This document shows, piece after piece, positions 35,662 to 44,112 of a stretch of DNA of 49,988 nucleotides. Origin of the DNA: an uncultured Gemmatimonadota bacterium (GTDB lineage: Bacteria > Gemmatimonadota > Gemmatimonadetes > Gemmatimonadales > Gemmatimonadaceae); assembly GCA_946479895.1 (NCBI GenBank), contig CAMLHT010000001.1:1-49988 (forward strand), in the 5' to 3' direction. Below the pieces are notes generated by a model. The model ran no database searches. It saw only the letters and a program-made list of their open reading frames with translations, and was not told where the DNA came from. Every line of letters starts with the position of its first letter. Position 1 is the stretch's first letter. The translations under genes and the position numbers were made by a program.

Positions 35662-36285
35662 ATGGCGATGGAACTCAAGATGCCCTCGGATCCGCGGAGC
35701 CAGCGACTGATCGCCGGCGCCGTCGTGATGCTGCTCGCCGTCGGAATGTACTGGTATCTCCTGTGGAAGCCGGATCACGCCGAAGTGGTGGTGATCGCCG
35801 CGCACGCCGACACGCTGGAGGCCGCGAACGAGAAGGTCCGCAAGGACGTGCAGAGCGGCGCCGAGAAGCGCATCAAGGCCGACGCCGAGCGATACACCGC
35901 GGAGCTGGCGGTCCTGCGCCGCCTCGTGCCGACCCAGAACGAGGTGCCGGCGCTGATCAACGCGATCTCGACCGCCGCGCGCCGGACGGGCATGGAGATC
36001 TCCGAGTACGCGCCCGACGGCGTCATGCCGGGCGACTACTTCGACGCCCAGAAGTTCAGGTTCTCGGTGACCGGCCCCTATCACCGCGTCGCCGAATTCT
36101 TCACCGCCATCGGGTCGCTCGACCGCATCGTGACGCCGATCAACGTGAACATGTTCCCGTCGGGCCGCGTGATGGAGCGCAAGCCGGGGCGGAACGAGGT
36201 GTTCATCGACGCGCAGTTCGGTGTCCTCTATTACGTCGCCAAGACTTCGGCGCCCCTCCCGCCCGCGGCGCCGGCCAGGCCATGA
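35662..36285 (+). CDS. pilO: Type IV pilus alignment protein PilO
   Basis: The 207-residue product has a short cytoplasmic tail, one membrane helix (about 15-36, RLIAGAVVMLLAVGMYWYLL), a coiled coil (ANEKVRKDVQSGAEKRIKAD) and a periplasmic ferredoxin-like domain with RLVPTQNEVPALINAISTAA and FRFSVTGPYHRVAEFFTAIG, both typical of PilO. It dimerises with PilN and contacts PilP. The start is one base past the pilN stop and its own stop overlaps pilP (ATGATGA region, 36282-36285), showing tight coupling. Confidence 0.95.
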   Translation: MAMELKMPSDPRSQRLIAGAVVMLLAVGMYWYLLWKPDHAEVVVIAAHADTLEAANEKVRKDVQSGAEKRIKADAERYTAELAVLRRLVPTQNEVPALINAISTAARRTGMEISEYAPDGVMPGDYFDAQKFRFSVTGPYHRVAEFFTAIGSLDRIVTPINVNMFPSGRVMERKPGRNEVFIDAQFGVLYYVAKTSAPLPPAAPARP

Positions 36286-37202
36286 TGAAATCCATCGCGC
36301 TCCTGGCGGCGTCGCGCCGCCCGCTTCTCGTCGTGGCCGGCATGCTGCTGGCCGGGACGGCGGCCGCGCATGCGCAGCAGGCTTCCGCCGATACCGCGAA
36401 GCGTCCGGCAACCAAGACCGTTCCTCCGCCGGCCACCAAGACTGTTTCGCCGCCGGCCACGAAGACCGTTGCTCCGCCGGCCACGAAGCAGGTGACGACG
36501 TCGCCGACGCAGACCGGTGCCGCGCAGACCAAGACCGCCGCGCCGCAGACGAAGACGGCCACGCCTCCGGTGACGCAGACCAAGACCGCCGCGCCGCAGA
36601 CGAAGACGGCCACGCCGCCCGTGACGCAGACGAAGACCGCTGCGCCGCAGACGAAGACCGTCACGCCGCCGCCGACGCAGACGAAGACCGCCGCGCCGCA
36701 GACGAAGACCGTCACGCCGCCGCCGACCCAGGCGAAGACGACTCCCGCCCCGGCCGGACGCGGTGCCGCTGCCGGCGCCGCTGCCGCCGCGGCCTCGCAG
36801 CCGAAGGCTCCGCCGGCCGGACGTGGCGGACGTGGCCTGAATGTCGTGACCAGCGACACCGCGTCCGCCCAGCCAATCGTCATGATGAGGGAGGTCTTCG
36901 AATACGATCGCGACGGGCGACGGGATCCGTTCCTCTCGTTGCTCGCGACGACCGATCTGCGTCCGACACTTGGCGACCTCAAGCTGCTGATGACGGTCGT
37001 CGATGAGCCGGGGCGGTCCATCGCCCTGGTGTCCGATGCCTACGACAGGAAGCAGAAGACCATTCGCGTGGGAACACGGCTGGGCCGGATGCGCGTCTCG
37101 AGCATCCGCGCGGACGTGGTGGTGTTCACGATCGAGGAGTTTGGCATGAACAGGCGCGACTCGCTCCTGCTTCGTGATTCGACAAAAGTGAGGGGAAGAT
37201 GA
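36282..37202 (+). CDS. pilP: Type IV pilus protein PilP with repeat linker
   Basis: The 306-residue product begins MMKSIALLAASRRPLLVVAG, a signal-peptide-like segment ending near AAAHA-QQ. Unlike most PilP it has no lipobox cysteine. Residues 42-71 are four imperfect 8-residue units (PATKTVPP type). Residues 82-149 are four 17-residue units (QTKTAAPQTKTATPPVT type). A Gly/Ala-rich stretch follows, then the conserved PilP domain (about 200-306): VFEYDRDGRRDPFLSLLAT, LKLLMTVVDEPGRSIALV, RVGTRLGRMRVSSIRADVVV. The domain binds PilQ. The long flexible linker could span the periplasm. The stop overlaps pilQ (ATGA). PilP is usually about 175 residues. Confidence 0.9.
   Translation: MMKSIALLAASRRPLLVVAGMLLAGTAAAHAQQASADTAKRPATKTVPPPATKTVSPPATKTVAPPATKQVTTSPTQTGAAQTKTAAPQTKTATPPVTQTKTAAPQTKTATPPVTQTKTAAPQTKTVTPPPTQTKTAAPQTKTVTPPPTQAKTTPAPAGRGAAAGAAAAAASQPKAPPAGRGGRGLNVVTSDTASAQPIVMMREVFEYDRDGRRDPFLSLLATTDLRPTLGDLKLLMTVVDEPGRSIALVSDAYDRKQKTIRVGTRLGRMRVSSIRADVVVFTIEEFGMNRRDSLLLRDSTKVRGR
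36525..36728 (+). repeat. Four 51-bp tandem repeats inside pilP
   Basis: The segment encodes residues 82-149 as four 17-residue units: two QTKTAAPQTKTATPPVT followed by two QTKTAAPQTKTVTPPPT. Units are identical within each pair. The change from AT..V to VT..P between pairs suggests duplication of a two-unit block or gene conversion. The number of units may vary between strains. Confidence 0.92.
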
Positions 37203-39184
37203 TTTCGCTTCGTGCAGTTGCTGTCGCGGCGTTCGCCCTGACGGGCATGCCGCTGACCGTCCCGGTGGCGACCAGTGCCGAAGCGACGGTCATGTCGCTC
37301 ATCGTGCGTCCGGATTCCCAGCGCGTCGACGTCGTCGTCGGCGTCCAGGGTGACGTCTCGGTCAAGGACTTCGTGCTGCGAGGCCCCGACAAGATCGTCG
37401 TGGACATCAGCAACGCGACGCTCGGGCTCCGCGGCGGTCAGTCGTACGACCATGCGTCGCGCGGCGGCATCGTGAACGTCCACTACGGCCAGAACAAGCC
37501 GAACGTGGTGCGCGTCGTAGTCACGCTCGACTCCCCGCGGCCCTATCGCCTCAGCCGCGACGCCGAGGGTATCCGGATCAGCGTCATGGGAGCGTCGAGC
37601 ACGCTGCCGGCGTGGGTCATCGGCTACCAGGCCGCTCGCATGGCGTCGGTGACGCCGGCGCCGGTCATCCCGCAGGCCACCCAGCGTCCGGTCGAGCGCG
37701 TGAACAGCACCGCCGTCGGGGCCACCTCCATGGCCGCCCGGTCGACCATCATGGTCAACGGCCGCGCCGTGCCGGTGCCGCAGCAGCAGTCGCAGGAGCG
37801 CCGCATCACGATCAACTTCGAGAACCAGGACATCCTCGAGGTCCTCAAGATCTTCAGCGAGTACAGCGGCCGGTCCATCGTTGCGTCGAACAAGGTGCGC
37901 GGCCCCATCAGCGCCAGCATCGCCGACGTGCCGTGGGACGTGGCCCTCCAGGCCCTGCTCAACCTCAACGGCTTCGACGCCCGCGAGAACGAGTTCGGCA
38001 TGATCACGGTCGACACCTTCGAGAACCTCAACACGAAGGCCGCCGCCCAGCCGCTCACCACGCAGACCGTCTCCTTCAACTACACCAGCGCCTCGGCGGT
38101 GGCCGAAGTCCTCAAGAGCCGGCTGTCGCGCGAGTGCCCGACGTCGATCTCCCCGACGCCGTCGGCGACCTTCGGCGCGCCGACCACGGTGACCGATCCG
38201 ACCGCCGGCGTCGCGGTCCCGCAGGTGGCGCAGCCGCAGCCGCAGCCCATCATCACCACCGGCAACTGCCCGGTCCGCGGCGCCGTCGTCTTCGACACGC
38301 TGACCAACAGCGTCCACATCACGGACGTCGCCGGGAACGTCGAGAGCCTCGTCCAGTACGCGCGGACGCTCGACCGCCGCCAGCCGCAGGTGAACATCAA
38401 GGCGAAGATCATCCTCGTCGACCGCACGGAGCTGGAAGGCCTGGGCCTCCGCTACGACCTCGGCTCGCAGACGCAGTTCTTCGGCGACCTGGTGCCGCGG
38501 ACCGATTCGACGGGCGCCGCGCTGACCGGCGGCCAGGTCGCGCTCGGCGGCAACACCATCGCCGCCATCGCCAACGCCGGCGCCCGCGTGCCCGGTGCCG
38601 CGCTGCAGCTCGCCTATTCCACCGCGCTCGGCGCCTTCGACTTCACGACCTTCTTCGAGGCGCTCCAGTCGACGTCGCTCCTCGACGTGCAGGCCGAGCC
38701 GAACGGCACGGTGCTGAACAACCAGACGCTGATGCTGACGGCCGGCAGTGACGTGCCGATCCGGACGCAGGAGCAGGGCGCCGGCGCCAACGCGGCCGGC
38801 AACGTGGCCCAGGTGACCGTCCAGACCCGCACGACCGGCGTGATCCTCCAGGTGACGCCGCGCGTCACCAACGACGGCCGCGTGCAGATGAAGGTCCACA
38901 TCGAGAACTCGAGCGTGACCTTCAGTGGGTCCGACGCCATCGCGTTCCCGAAGCAGAGCGTCGACAACGTCATCATGATCGCCGACGGCGCCACCTGGGT
39001 CATCGGCGGGCTCACGCAGACCAGCGTGACCTCGACCCGCACCGGCATTCCGCTGCTCATGGAGCTCCCGGTGCTCGGGCGCCTGTTCGGCGTCACGAAC
39101 CGCCAGGAAACCAAGCGCGACCTGCTCATTCTGATCACGCCGCACATCGTCGACCCCGGGCAGGACGCCGGGATCGGCCGATAG
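37199..39184 (+). CDS. pilQ: Type IV pilus secretin PilQ
   Basis: The 661-residue product has a signal peptide (MISLRAVAVAAFALTGMPLT), an AMIN domain (about 30-130, VKDFVLRGPDKIVVDISNAT), an STN/N0 domain (ITINFENQDILEVLKIFSEY; VPWDVALQALLNLNGFDARE), an N1 domain (about 280-400) and the secretin core (about 400-655): VNIKAKIILVDRTELEGLGL, then LDVQAEPNGTVLNNQTLMLT, IRTQEQGAG, VTPRVTNDGRVQMKVHIEN and VIGGLTQTSVTS, ending LLILITPHIV. It forms the outer-membrane ring through which the pilus passes. The start overlaps pilP. It is followed, 18 bases on, by a large lipoprotein gene. Confidence 0.96.
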   Translation: MISLRAVAVAAFALTGMPLTVPVATSAEATVMSLIVRPDSQRVDVVVGVQGDVSVKDFVLRGPDKIVVDISNATLGLRGGQSYDHASRGGIVNVHYGQNKPNVVRVVVTLDSPRPYRLSRDAEGIRISVMGASSTLPAWVIGYQAARMASVTPAPVIPQATQRPVERVNSTAVGATSMAARSTIMVNGRAVPVPQQQSQERRITINFENQDILEVLKIFSEYSGRSIVASNKVRGPISASIADVPWDVALQALLNLNGFDARENEFGMITVDTFENLNTKAAAQPLTTQTVSFNYTSASAVAEVLKSRLSRECPTSISPTPSATFGAPTTVTDPTAGVAVPQVAQPQPQPIITTGNCPVRGAVVFDTLTNSVHITDVAGNVESLVQYARTLDRRQPQVNIKAKIILVDRTELEGLGLRYDLGSQTQFFGDLVPRTDSTGAALTGGQVALGGNTIAAIANAGARVPGAALQLAYSTALGAFDFTTFFEALQSTSLLDVQAEPNGTVLNNQTLMLTAGSDVPIRTQEQGAGANAAGNVAQVTVQTRTTGVILQVTPRVTNDGRVQMKVHIENSSVTFSGSDAIAFPKQSVDNVIMIADGATWVIGGLTQTSVTSTRTGIPLLMELPVLGRLFGVTNRQETKRDLLILITPHIVDPGQDAGIGR

Positions 39185-39202
39185 GCGGCTGGAGATATTC
39201 CC

Positions 39203-41758
39203 ATGAGAAGCACCTGGAACCGACTCGCGCTCATCGCGCTCGCCGCGGTGGCGGTCGTGAGCTGCGATACGCGCCTTCCGACGGCGACCCGCCGGGCCGC
39301 GCCCGGCTCACCGCCGGACGTGGTGATCGACACCCCGGTGGTGAACACGCAGGTCAACCTCCGCGACTCGATCCTCGTCCGGGTGCAGGCCACCGGCGGC
39401 AACGCGCTCAAGACGCTGACGATCGGCGCCGACGCGATCACCGGCGTCAAGGACCTCGGCACGTACAAGGAAACGCCGCGGTTCAAGCCGGTGACGGTGG
39501 AGTTCCCCGCGGGGACGACCGACACCGTGATCCGCCGCTACATCCTGCCGCTCGATTTCGGCAACGAGGTGCTCGACAGCCTCGTCGTCTTCGCCCTCCT
39601 CGAGGATTCGCTCGGGCTGCGTGACACCGCGCGCGTCCGCGCCGCCCTCGTCTCCGGCCCCAAGGTGACCATCGAGTCGCCGGCGCCGAACGACAGCGTG
39701 ACGCCCGGGATCGCGCTCAGCCTGACGGCCCGCGCGACCGATGCCGACGCCATCAACCGGGTGCAGATCATCGTCCGGAGCGAAGGCACCAACTGGGGTC
39801 CGCTCGCGTTCACCGACACGCTCACCCAACTGTTCGGCGGCTCGTCGATCGACGTCACGTCGACCCAGTCGATCGTCATTCCCGCCGCGGCTCCTTCACG
39901 CGGCCGGATCGTCGTGCAGGCCTTCGCGCTCGACGGCAATCTCCAGCCGGGATCGTCGGCCCCCATCACGCTCTTCGTGAGAAGCGCGGCGTCGATCTCC
40001 GCGCCGCTCGTGTTCCAGACCGTCCCGGATCGCTCCGAGCGTAACGAGGTGATCACCGTCGTCGCCAACGGCGCCGGCATCACCGCGGTCGGCCTCATCG
40101 TGCGCGACAGCGTCGGCGTCGAGTTCCAGCGCTACAGCATCCCGGTCTCGCCCGTCACGTCGAACGTGAAGATCGGCGTCCCGCTCCAGCTCCCGGCCGA
40201 CCGCCAGGGCCAGCGGGTCCAGATCACGGCCTTCGCGACCGACCAGGGCGGCCGCACCGGCTTCGCCGTGACTACGGCGGCCACGGTGGCCGAGACCGAC
40301 GAGACGAAGGCGCGACGCTCCGAGACGCGCATCGTCTACGGCCAGACGTACGACCTGCCGCTGCCCGGCACGATCGGCGACATCACCGTGGACGCGTCCC
40401 GCGGCAACGTCTTCCTCTCGAACACGATTCACAATCGCCTCGAGGTGTGGCAGAACGGCACCAAGACGTTCTACCCGAACGGCATTCCCGTGGGCTCACT
40501 GCCCTGGGGCATGACGGTGTCGTCCATCGACCCGACCAAGCTGCTCGTCGCCAACTCCGGCGGTACCAACATCAGCCAGGTCCTGATCGGCACGACCGAC
40601 CCCACCGCGATGCGTGAGGACACGCCGAACCGGATCCTGACGCGCAACGTCTACGTCTTCTCGCTCCTCGAGGCGCGCGATCCGTCGACGGGCAAGGTGA
40701 CGTCCACGCTCAGCCCGGTCATCAGCTACTCGGATCGGCCGCAGTACATCACGCAGGCGAAGAGCGGCCGCATCTACTTCTCCACCCGGCCGACGGCGTT
40801 CGCTCCCGAAGGGACCATCCGCTACGTCGAGCCCCCGAGCGCGGCATACCCGGCGCCCGACCCGCGCATCGTCTACCAGTACGTGCGCGGCCAGGAAGGC
40901 ACGGAGTTCCGCTACACCATCTTCAACGTCGATTCCATCCGTGTCGTCACCGCCGGGCCGACTTCGGCCGCCTCGGACGTGATCATGGTGTGGGATCATC
41001 CGTACGGCTCCGCCAGCAATACCGTGCTGTGCGTCAACGCGCCGGGCTGCCCGGTGTCGGCGTCGCAGAGCGTGGTCGACATAGTCGCGGCCATGCGCGC
41101 GCAGCAGAGCGACATCGAGTATCAGCTGCGCCTGGACATGACCCAGCTTCCCCTCAAGGACACCACGTTCGTCGCCGCGAGCTCCGACAGGAACTGGGTC
41201 GCCTTCGGCGAGGGCAACAGCGCGCCCTCCACGACGGGCGCCCGCGTGATCATGATCAACGACACCACCCCGGCGTCCCAGACCCCGCAGTTCTTCTCGC
41301 CGGTCATCACGGTGCGCGACCTCACCGAGAACGCCTCGGAGCGCGTGTTCGGCCTCGCGCTGGACAGCCTCGGCAAGACCGTGGGCGTTCACGGCCTCCA
41401 GTCGTACTTCTCCACGGTGGACAATCCCTTCCACCTGCGTCTCCAGGGCTTCTTCGATTCGCAGGACAACGGGGCGGGCATCGCCTTCCATCCGGGAGCG
41501 AACGGCAACAGCTCGGCCCTCGACGAGCGACTCGCCTTCGTCGCCTCGGCGTCGGGCGAGATCGAGATCATCGACATCACCAAGTACGTGAGCCGCGGCC
41601 GGCTGACCCTCAAGTATCCGGTGTACGGACCCATCCGGGCTTCGCGCGCCATGCCGGGCGATCCGCCGACCACCGTCCTCAAGCTGTTCGCCGCCACGCA
41701 GCGCGGGTTGATCGTCATCGACGTCACCGCCGGCGACATCCGGGCCGGAGTGCCGTAA
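39203..41758 (+). CDS. Large lipoprotein with Ig-like and propeller-like parts
   Basis: This 851-residue protein has a clear lipoprotein signal (MRSTWNRLALIALAAVAVVSC, Cys 21). Residues 35-350 are beta-rich with repeated Ig-like strands (VTIESPAPNDSVTPGIALSL; VQIIVRSEG; VITVVANGAGITAVGLIV). Residues 380-840 contain propeller-like blocks (IGDITVDASRGNVFLSNTIH; QYITQAKSGRIYFST; NWVAFGEGNS; ERVFGLALDSLG; LAFVASASGEIEIIDIT). No named family. It lies 18 bases after pilQ in the same operon, with the only terminator after it, so a pilus role is likely. PilY1, the usual tip adhesin with a beta-propeller, is absent from the window; this could fill a similar niche, though it lacks a pilin-like or PilY1 motif. 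Alternatively it assists PilQ. Confidence 0.8.
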   Translation: MRSTWNRLALIALAAVAVVSCDTRLPTATRRAAPGSPPDVVIDTPVVNTQVNLRDSILVRVQATGGNALKTLTIGADAITGVKDLGTYKETPRFKPVTVEFPAGTTDTVIRRYILPLDFGNEVLDSLVVFALLEDSLGLRDTARVRAALVSGPKVTIESPAPNDSVTPGIALSLTARATDADAINRVQIIVRSEGTNWGPLAFTDTLTQLFGGSSIDVTSTQSIVIPAAAPSRGRIVVQAFALDGNLQPGSSAPITLFVRSAASISAPLVFQTVPDRSERNEVITVVANGAGITAVGLIVRDSVGVEFQRYSIPVSPVTSNVKIGVPLQLPADRQGQRVQITAFATDQGGRTGFAVTTAATVAETDETKARRSETRIVYGQTYDLPLPGTIGDITVDASRGNVFLSNTIHNRLEVWQNGTKTFYPNGIPVGSLPWGMTVSSIDPTKLLVANSGGTNISQVLIGTTDPTAMREDTPNRILTRNVYVFSLLEARDPSTGKVTSTLSPVISYSDRPQYITQAKSGRIYFSTRPTAFAPEGTIRYVEPPSAAYPAPDPRIVYQYVRGQEGTEFRYTIFNVDSIRVVTAGPTSAASDVIMVWDHPYGSASNTVLCVNAPGCPVSASQSVVDIVAAMRAQQSDIEYQLRLDMTQLPLKDTTFVAASSDRNWVAFGEGNSAPSTTGARVIMINDTTPASQTPQFFSPVITVRDLTENASERVFGLALDSLGKTVGVHGLQSYFSTVDNPFHLRLQGFFDSQDNGAGIAFHPGANGNSSALDERLAFVASASGEIEIIDITKYVSRGRLTLKYPVYGPIRASRAMPGDPPTTVLKLFAATQRGLIVIDVTAGDIRAGVP

Positions 41759-41792
41759 GCAACCGCCGTCGCCTCCAGCGGTGGCCGTGCGC

Positions 41793-41829
41793 AAGTGGTG
41801 AGCGGTGGTTGCCGCTCACCACTTTCGTT
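41793..41829 (+). terminator. Terminator at the end of the pilus operon
   Basis: AAGTGGTGAGCGG (41793-41805) and CCGCTCACCACTT (41812-41824) make a perfect 13-bp stem with loop TGGTTG, followed by TCGTTT. It is 35 bases after the lipoprotein stop and before aroC. Confidence 0.85.
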
Positions 41830-41903
41830 TCCGCGATTCAAAACGCGCCCCGCGGACGCCACTATTCACGCACGAGTTTCACCAGGCACGAGACACCCGC
41901 ACC

Positions 41904-43136
41904 ATGAAGTTCACCACCGCAGGCGAATCCCACGGACCGGCCCTGGTCTCGATCCTCGAGGGGCTGCCGGCGGGCGTTCGCGTGATCGCCGCCGATATCG
42001 ACCGCGAGCTGCATCGCCGCCAGCAGGGCTACGGCCGCGGGCGCCGCATGCAGATCGAGTCGGACGCCGTGGAGATCCTGTCCGGCGTGCGCGGTGGCCA
42101 GTCCCTCGGCTCGCCCATCGCGATGGTCATCCGGAATCGCGACTGGAAGAACTGGCAGGAGATCATGGATCCGGCGCTCCGTGAGGGCGAGAGCAGCCTC
42201 CCGTCGGGCGTCTCGCCGTCGCGGAAGCGCGTGGTCACCCGCGTCCGGCCCGGGCACGCCGATCACCCGGGGATGCTCAAGTACGACCGCGCCGACGGCC
42301 GCGACATCCTCGAGCGCGCCTCGGCCCGCGAGACGACGGCACGGGTCGCCGCCGGCGCCATCTGCCGGGCATTTCTCGCCGAGTTCGGCATCCGTATCGG
42401 CAGCCACGTGCTGCACCTCGGCGGCTTCGACGCCCACGTTCCCGAGACCCTGCCCGACGACATCAACGCCGTCGCCGACGAATCGCCCGTTCGCATGCTC
42501 GACCGGTCGCGCGAAGCGGAGATCATCGCGCACATCGATGCCGTGAAGCGCGAAGGCAACACCCTCGGCGGCATCTGCGAGGTGGTCTGCGCGGGGCATG
42601 TCGCGGGACTCGGCTCCCACGTGTCGTGGGACCGCAAGCTCGACGGCCGCCTGGCGCAGGCGCTGATGTCGATCCCGGCGGTGAAGGGCGTCGAGATCGG
42701 CACCGGATTCGAGGGCGCGCGGCGGCTCGGCAGCGAAGTCCACGACGAGATCGATCCGGCGCCGGGCCGCGCCCGCAGTGGCAACGTCCAGCGGCGGACG
42801 AATCGCGCCGGCGGCCTCGAAGGCGGCATCACCAATGGCGAGCCGCTGGTGGTGCGCGCCTACATGAAGCCGATCAGCACCCTCATGCGGCCCCTCGGCA
42901 CGGTGGACCTCGCGACCGGTGAGCCGGCGCAGGCCGTGGCCGAGCGCAGCGACGTGACCGCGGTGCCGGCGATGGGCGTGATCGCGGAGGCGATGGTGGC
43001 ATTCATCGTCGCCGACGCGATGCTCGAGAAGTTCGGCGGCGACTCACTTGCCGAGACGAAGCGGAATCACGACGCGTACGTCGAGCAGATCGGGGCGCGA
43101 AGGTCGGCCCCGGATGGAGCGAAGGTTGGGCGCTGA
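41904..43136 (+). CDS. aroC: Chorismate synthase
   Basis: The ATG at 41904 gives MKFTTAGESHGPALVSILEG, the classical N-terminus, and 410 residues. Motifs include HRRQQGYGRGRRMQIESD, GNVQRRTNRAGGLEGGITNG and the end GVIAEAMVAFIVADAMLEKF. It converts EPSP to chorismate with reduced FMN, the last shikimate-pathway step. The C-terminal tail (RRSAPDGAKVGR) extends past the usual end and overlaps aroK by 23 bases. No in-frame upstream start fits, although the frame is open to 41805. An aro gene following pilQ echoes the pilQ-aroK-aroB order of gammaproteobacteria. Confidence 0.97.
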   Translation: MKFTTAGESHGPALVSILEGLPAGVRVIAADIDRELHRRQQGYGRGRRMQIESDAVEILSGVRGGQSLGSPIAMVIRNRDWKNWQEIMDPALREGESSLPSGVSPSRKRVVTRVRPGHADHPGMLKYDRADGRDILERASARETTARVAAGAICRAFLAEFGIRIGSHVLHLGGFDAHVPETLPDDINAVADESPVRMLDRSREAEIIAHIDAVKREGNTLGGICEVVCAGHVAGLGSHVSWDRKLDGRLAQALMSIPAVKGVEIGTGFEGARRLGSEVHDEIDPAPGRARSGNVQRRTNRAGGLEGGITNGEPLVVRAYMKPISTLMRPLGTVDLATGEPAQAVAERSDVTAVPAMGVIAEAMVAFIVADAMLEKFGGDSLAETKRNHDAYVEQIGARRSAPDGAKVGR

Positions 43137-43656
43137 GGCGGACGCGCCGCACCTCATCTTCGTCGGGCTGGCGGGATCGGGGAAATCGTCCGTCGGCCGC
43201 GCCGTCGCCGCGCGGCTGGGCCGCCCGTTCGTGGACCTCGACGCCGAGATCGTGCGGCGCGAAGGCGTGGCGACGGTCGGCGAGATCTTTCGGGGCCGTG
43301 GCGAGTCGCACTTCCGGGCTCTCGAGGCGTCGCTGACCGCGGAGCTGGCCCGGTCGAAGGGGCTGGTGCTGGCGCCGGGCGGGGGGTGGATCATGAACCC
43401 GGTGAACGTGGAGCTGGTCCGTCCGGTGGCGTACCTCATCTACCTCCGGGTGTCGCCGGCAACCGCCCTGGCGCGGATCGGGTCGGACCGGTCCAACCGT
43501 CCGCTGCTCGACCACCCGAACCCCGTCGGCCAGCTCGAGGCGCAGCTGGATGTGAGGGGGCCGAAGTACGAAGAGGCAGACTTCGTCATAGACACGGAAA
43601 GCCTTTCGGAACAAGAAGTTACGGACTCGGTACTGCACAAGTACGGTGTGGCATGA
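43114..43656 (+). CDS. aroK: Shikimate kinase
   Basis: The product has 180 residues from the ATG at 43114 (MERRLGAEADAPHLIFVGL). It is a P-loop kinase with Walker A GLAGSGKSS, the DxD-type DLDAEIVRREG, the conserved GEIFRGRGESHFRALE (Arg contact to shikimate), VLAPGGGWI (GGG) and the lid region GSDRSNRPLLDHPNP. It phosphorylates shikimate at O-3. It overlaps aroC by 23 bases and the next gene by 11 bases, so aroC, aroK and the DUF494 gene appear co-translated. aroB, aroD, aroE and aroA are not in the window. Confidence 0.95.
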   Translation: MERRLGAEADAPHLIFVGLAGSGKSSVGRAVAARLGRPFVDLDAEIVRREGVATVGEIFRGRGESHFRALEASLTAELARSKGLVLAPGGGWIMNPVNVELVRPVAYLIYLRVSPATALARIGSDRSNRPLLDHPNPVGQLEAQLDVRGPKYEEADFVIDTESLSEQEVTDSVLHKYGVA

Positions 43657-44095
43657 TGCCATCGCGGCAGGCGGGCTCATCCTGCGCGGGGTTGACGGTC
43701 CCCCTAGTTTGGCAAGCGATTGGGCCACGAACAGCGTGGGAACGGTTACGCTGGTAGGGGTGTCCCCTTCATTAGTATGGCACCTGAACGACCGGGTACT
43801 GGACGGGCGGACCGACTGGTCCCCCTCCCGGTCCCACTCCCACTCCCACTCGACGTTGTCCTTCCGCGTTCTTGGCCCCCACGAGCGGGGCCGGTTTTCC
43901 CCTGAGGCATGGGGGCATCTCCTGAGCCTCGTCGGCACCGGTCTGGTGAACGGCGGGGAGCTGGAGCACATCATCGAGCGGGCGCTACTCCAGATCGACG
44001 GCCCGATCGCGCTCGACGACCTCCGGGCGTTCATGGACGCGGCGGGCCTGGTGGCCCGTTCGTATCCCGACCCGGCCCAACAGACGATTCACTGA
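43646..44095 (+). CDS. DUF494/Smg-like protein
   Basis: A GTG at 43646 gives 149 residues. Residues about 80-140 (FSPEAWGHLLSLVGTGLVNG, then ELEHIIERALLQIDGPIALD and DLRAFM) match the C-terminal half of Smg/DUF494, whose function is unknown; smg commonly lies next to topA, as here. The N-terminal 60 residues are unusual: lower G/C at third positions, a SHSHSHS run from CCCACT repeats, and no similarity to the Smg N-terminal helices. The true start may lie further down (for example the GTG at 43739 or 43760), with the interval serving as regulatory sequence. The gene overlaps aroK and is 17 bases before topA. Confidence 0.7.
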   Translation: MWHDAIAAGGLILRGVDGPPSLASDWATNSVGTVTLVGVSPSLVWHLNDRVLDGRTDWSPSRSHSHSHSTLSFRVLGPHERGRFSPEAWGHLLSLVGTGLVNGGELEHIIERALLQIDGPIALDDLRAFMDAAGLVARSYPDPAQQTIH

Positions 44096-44112
44096 GACTG
44101 AAGATCCGATAG

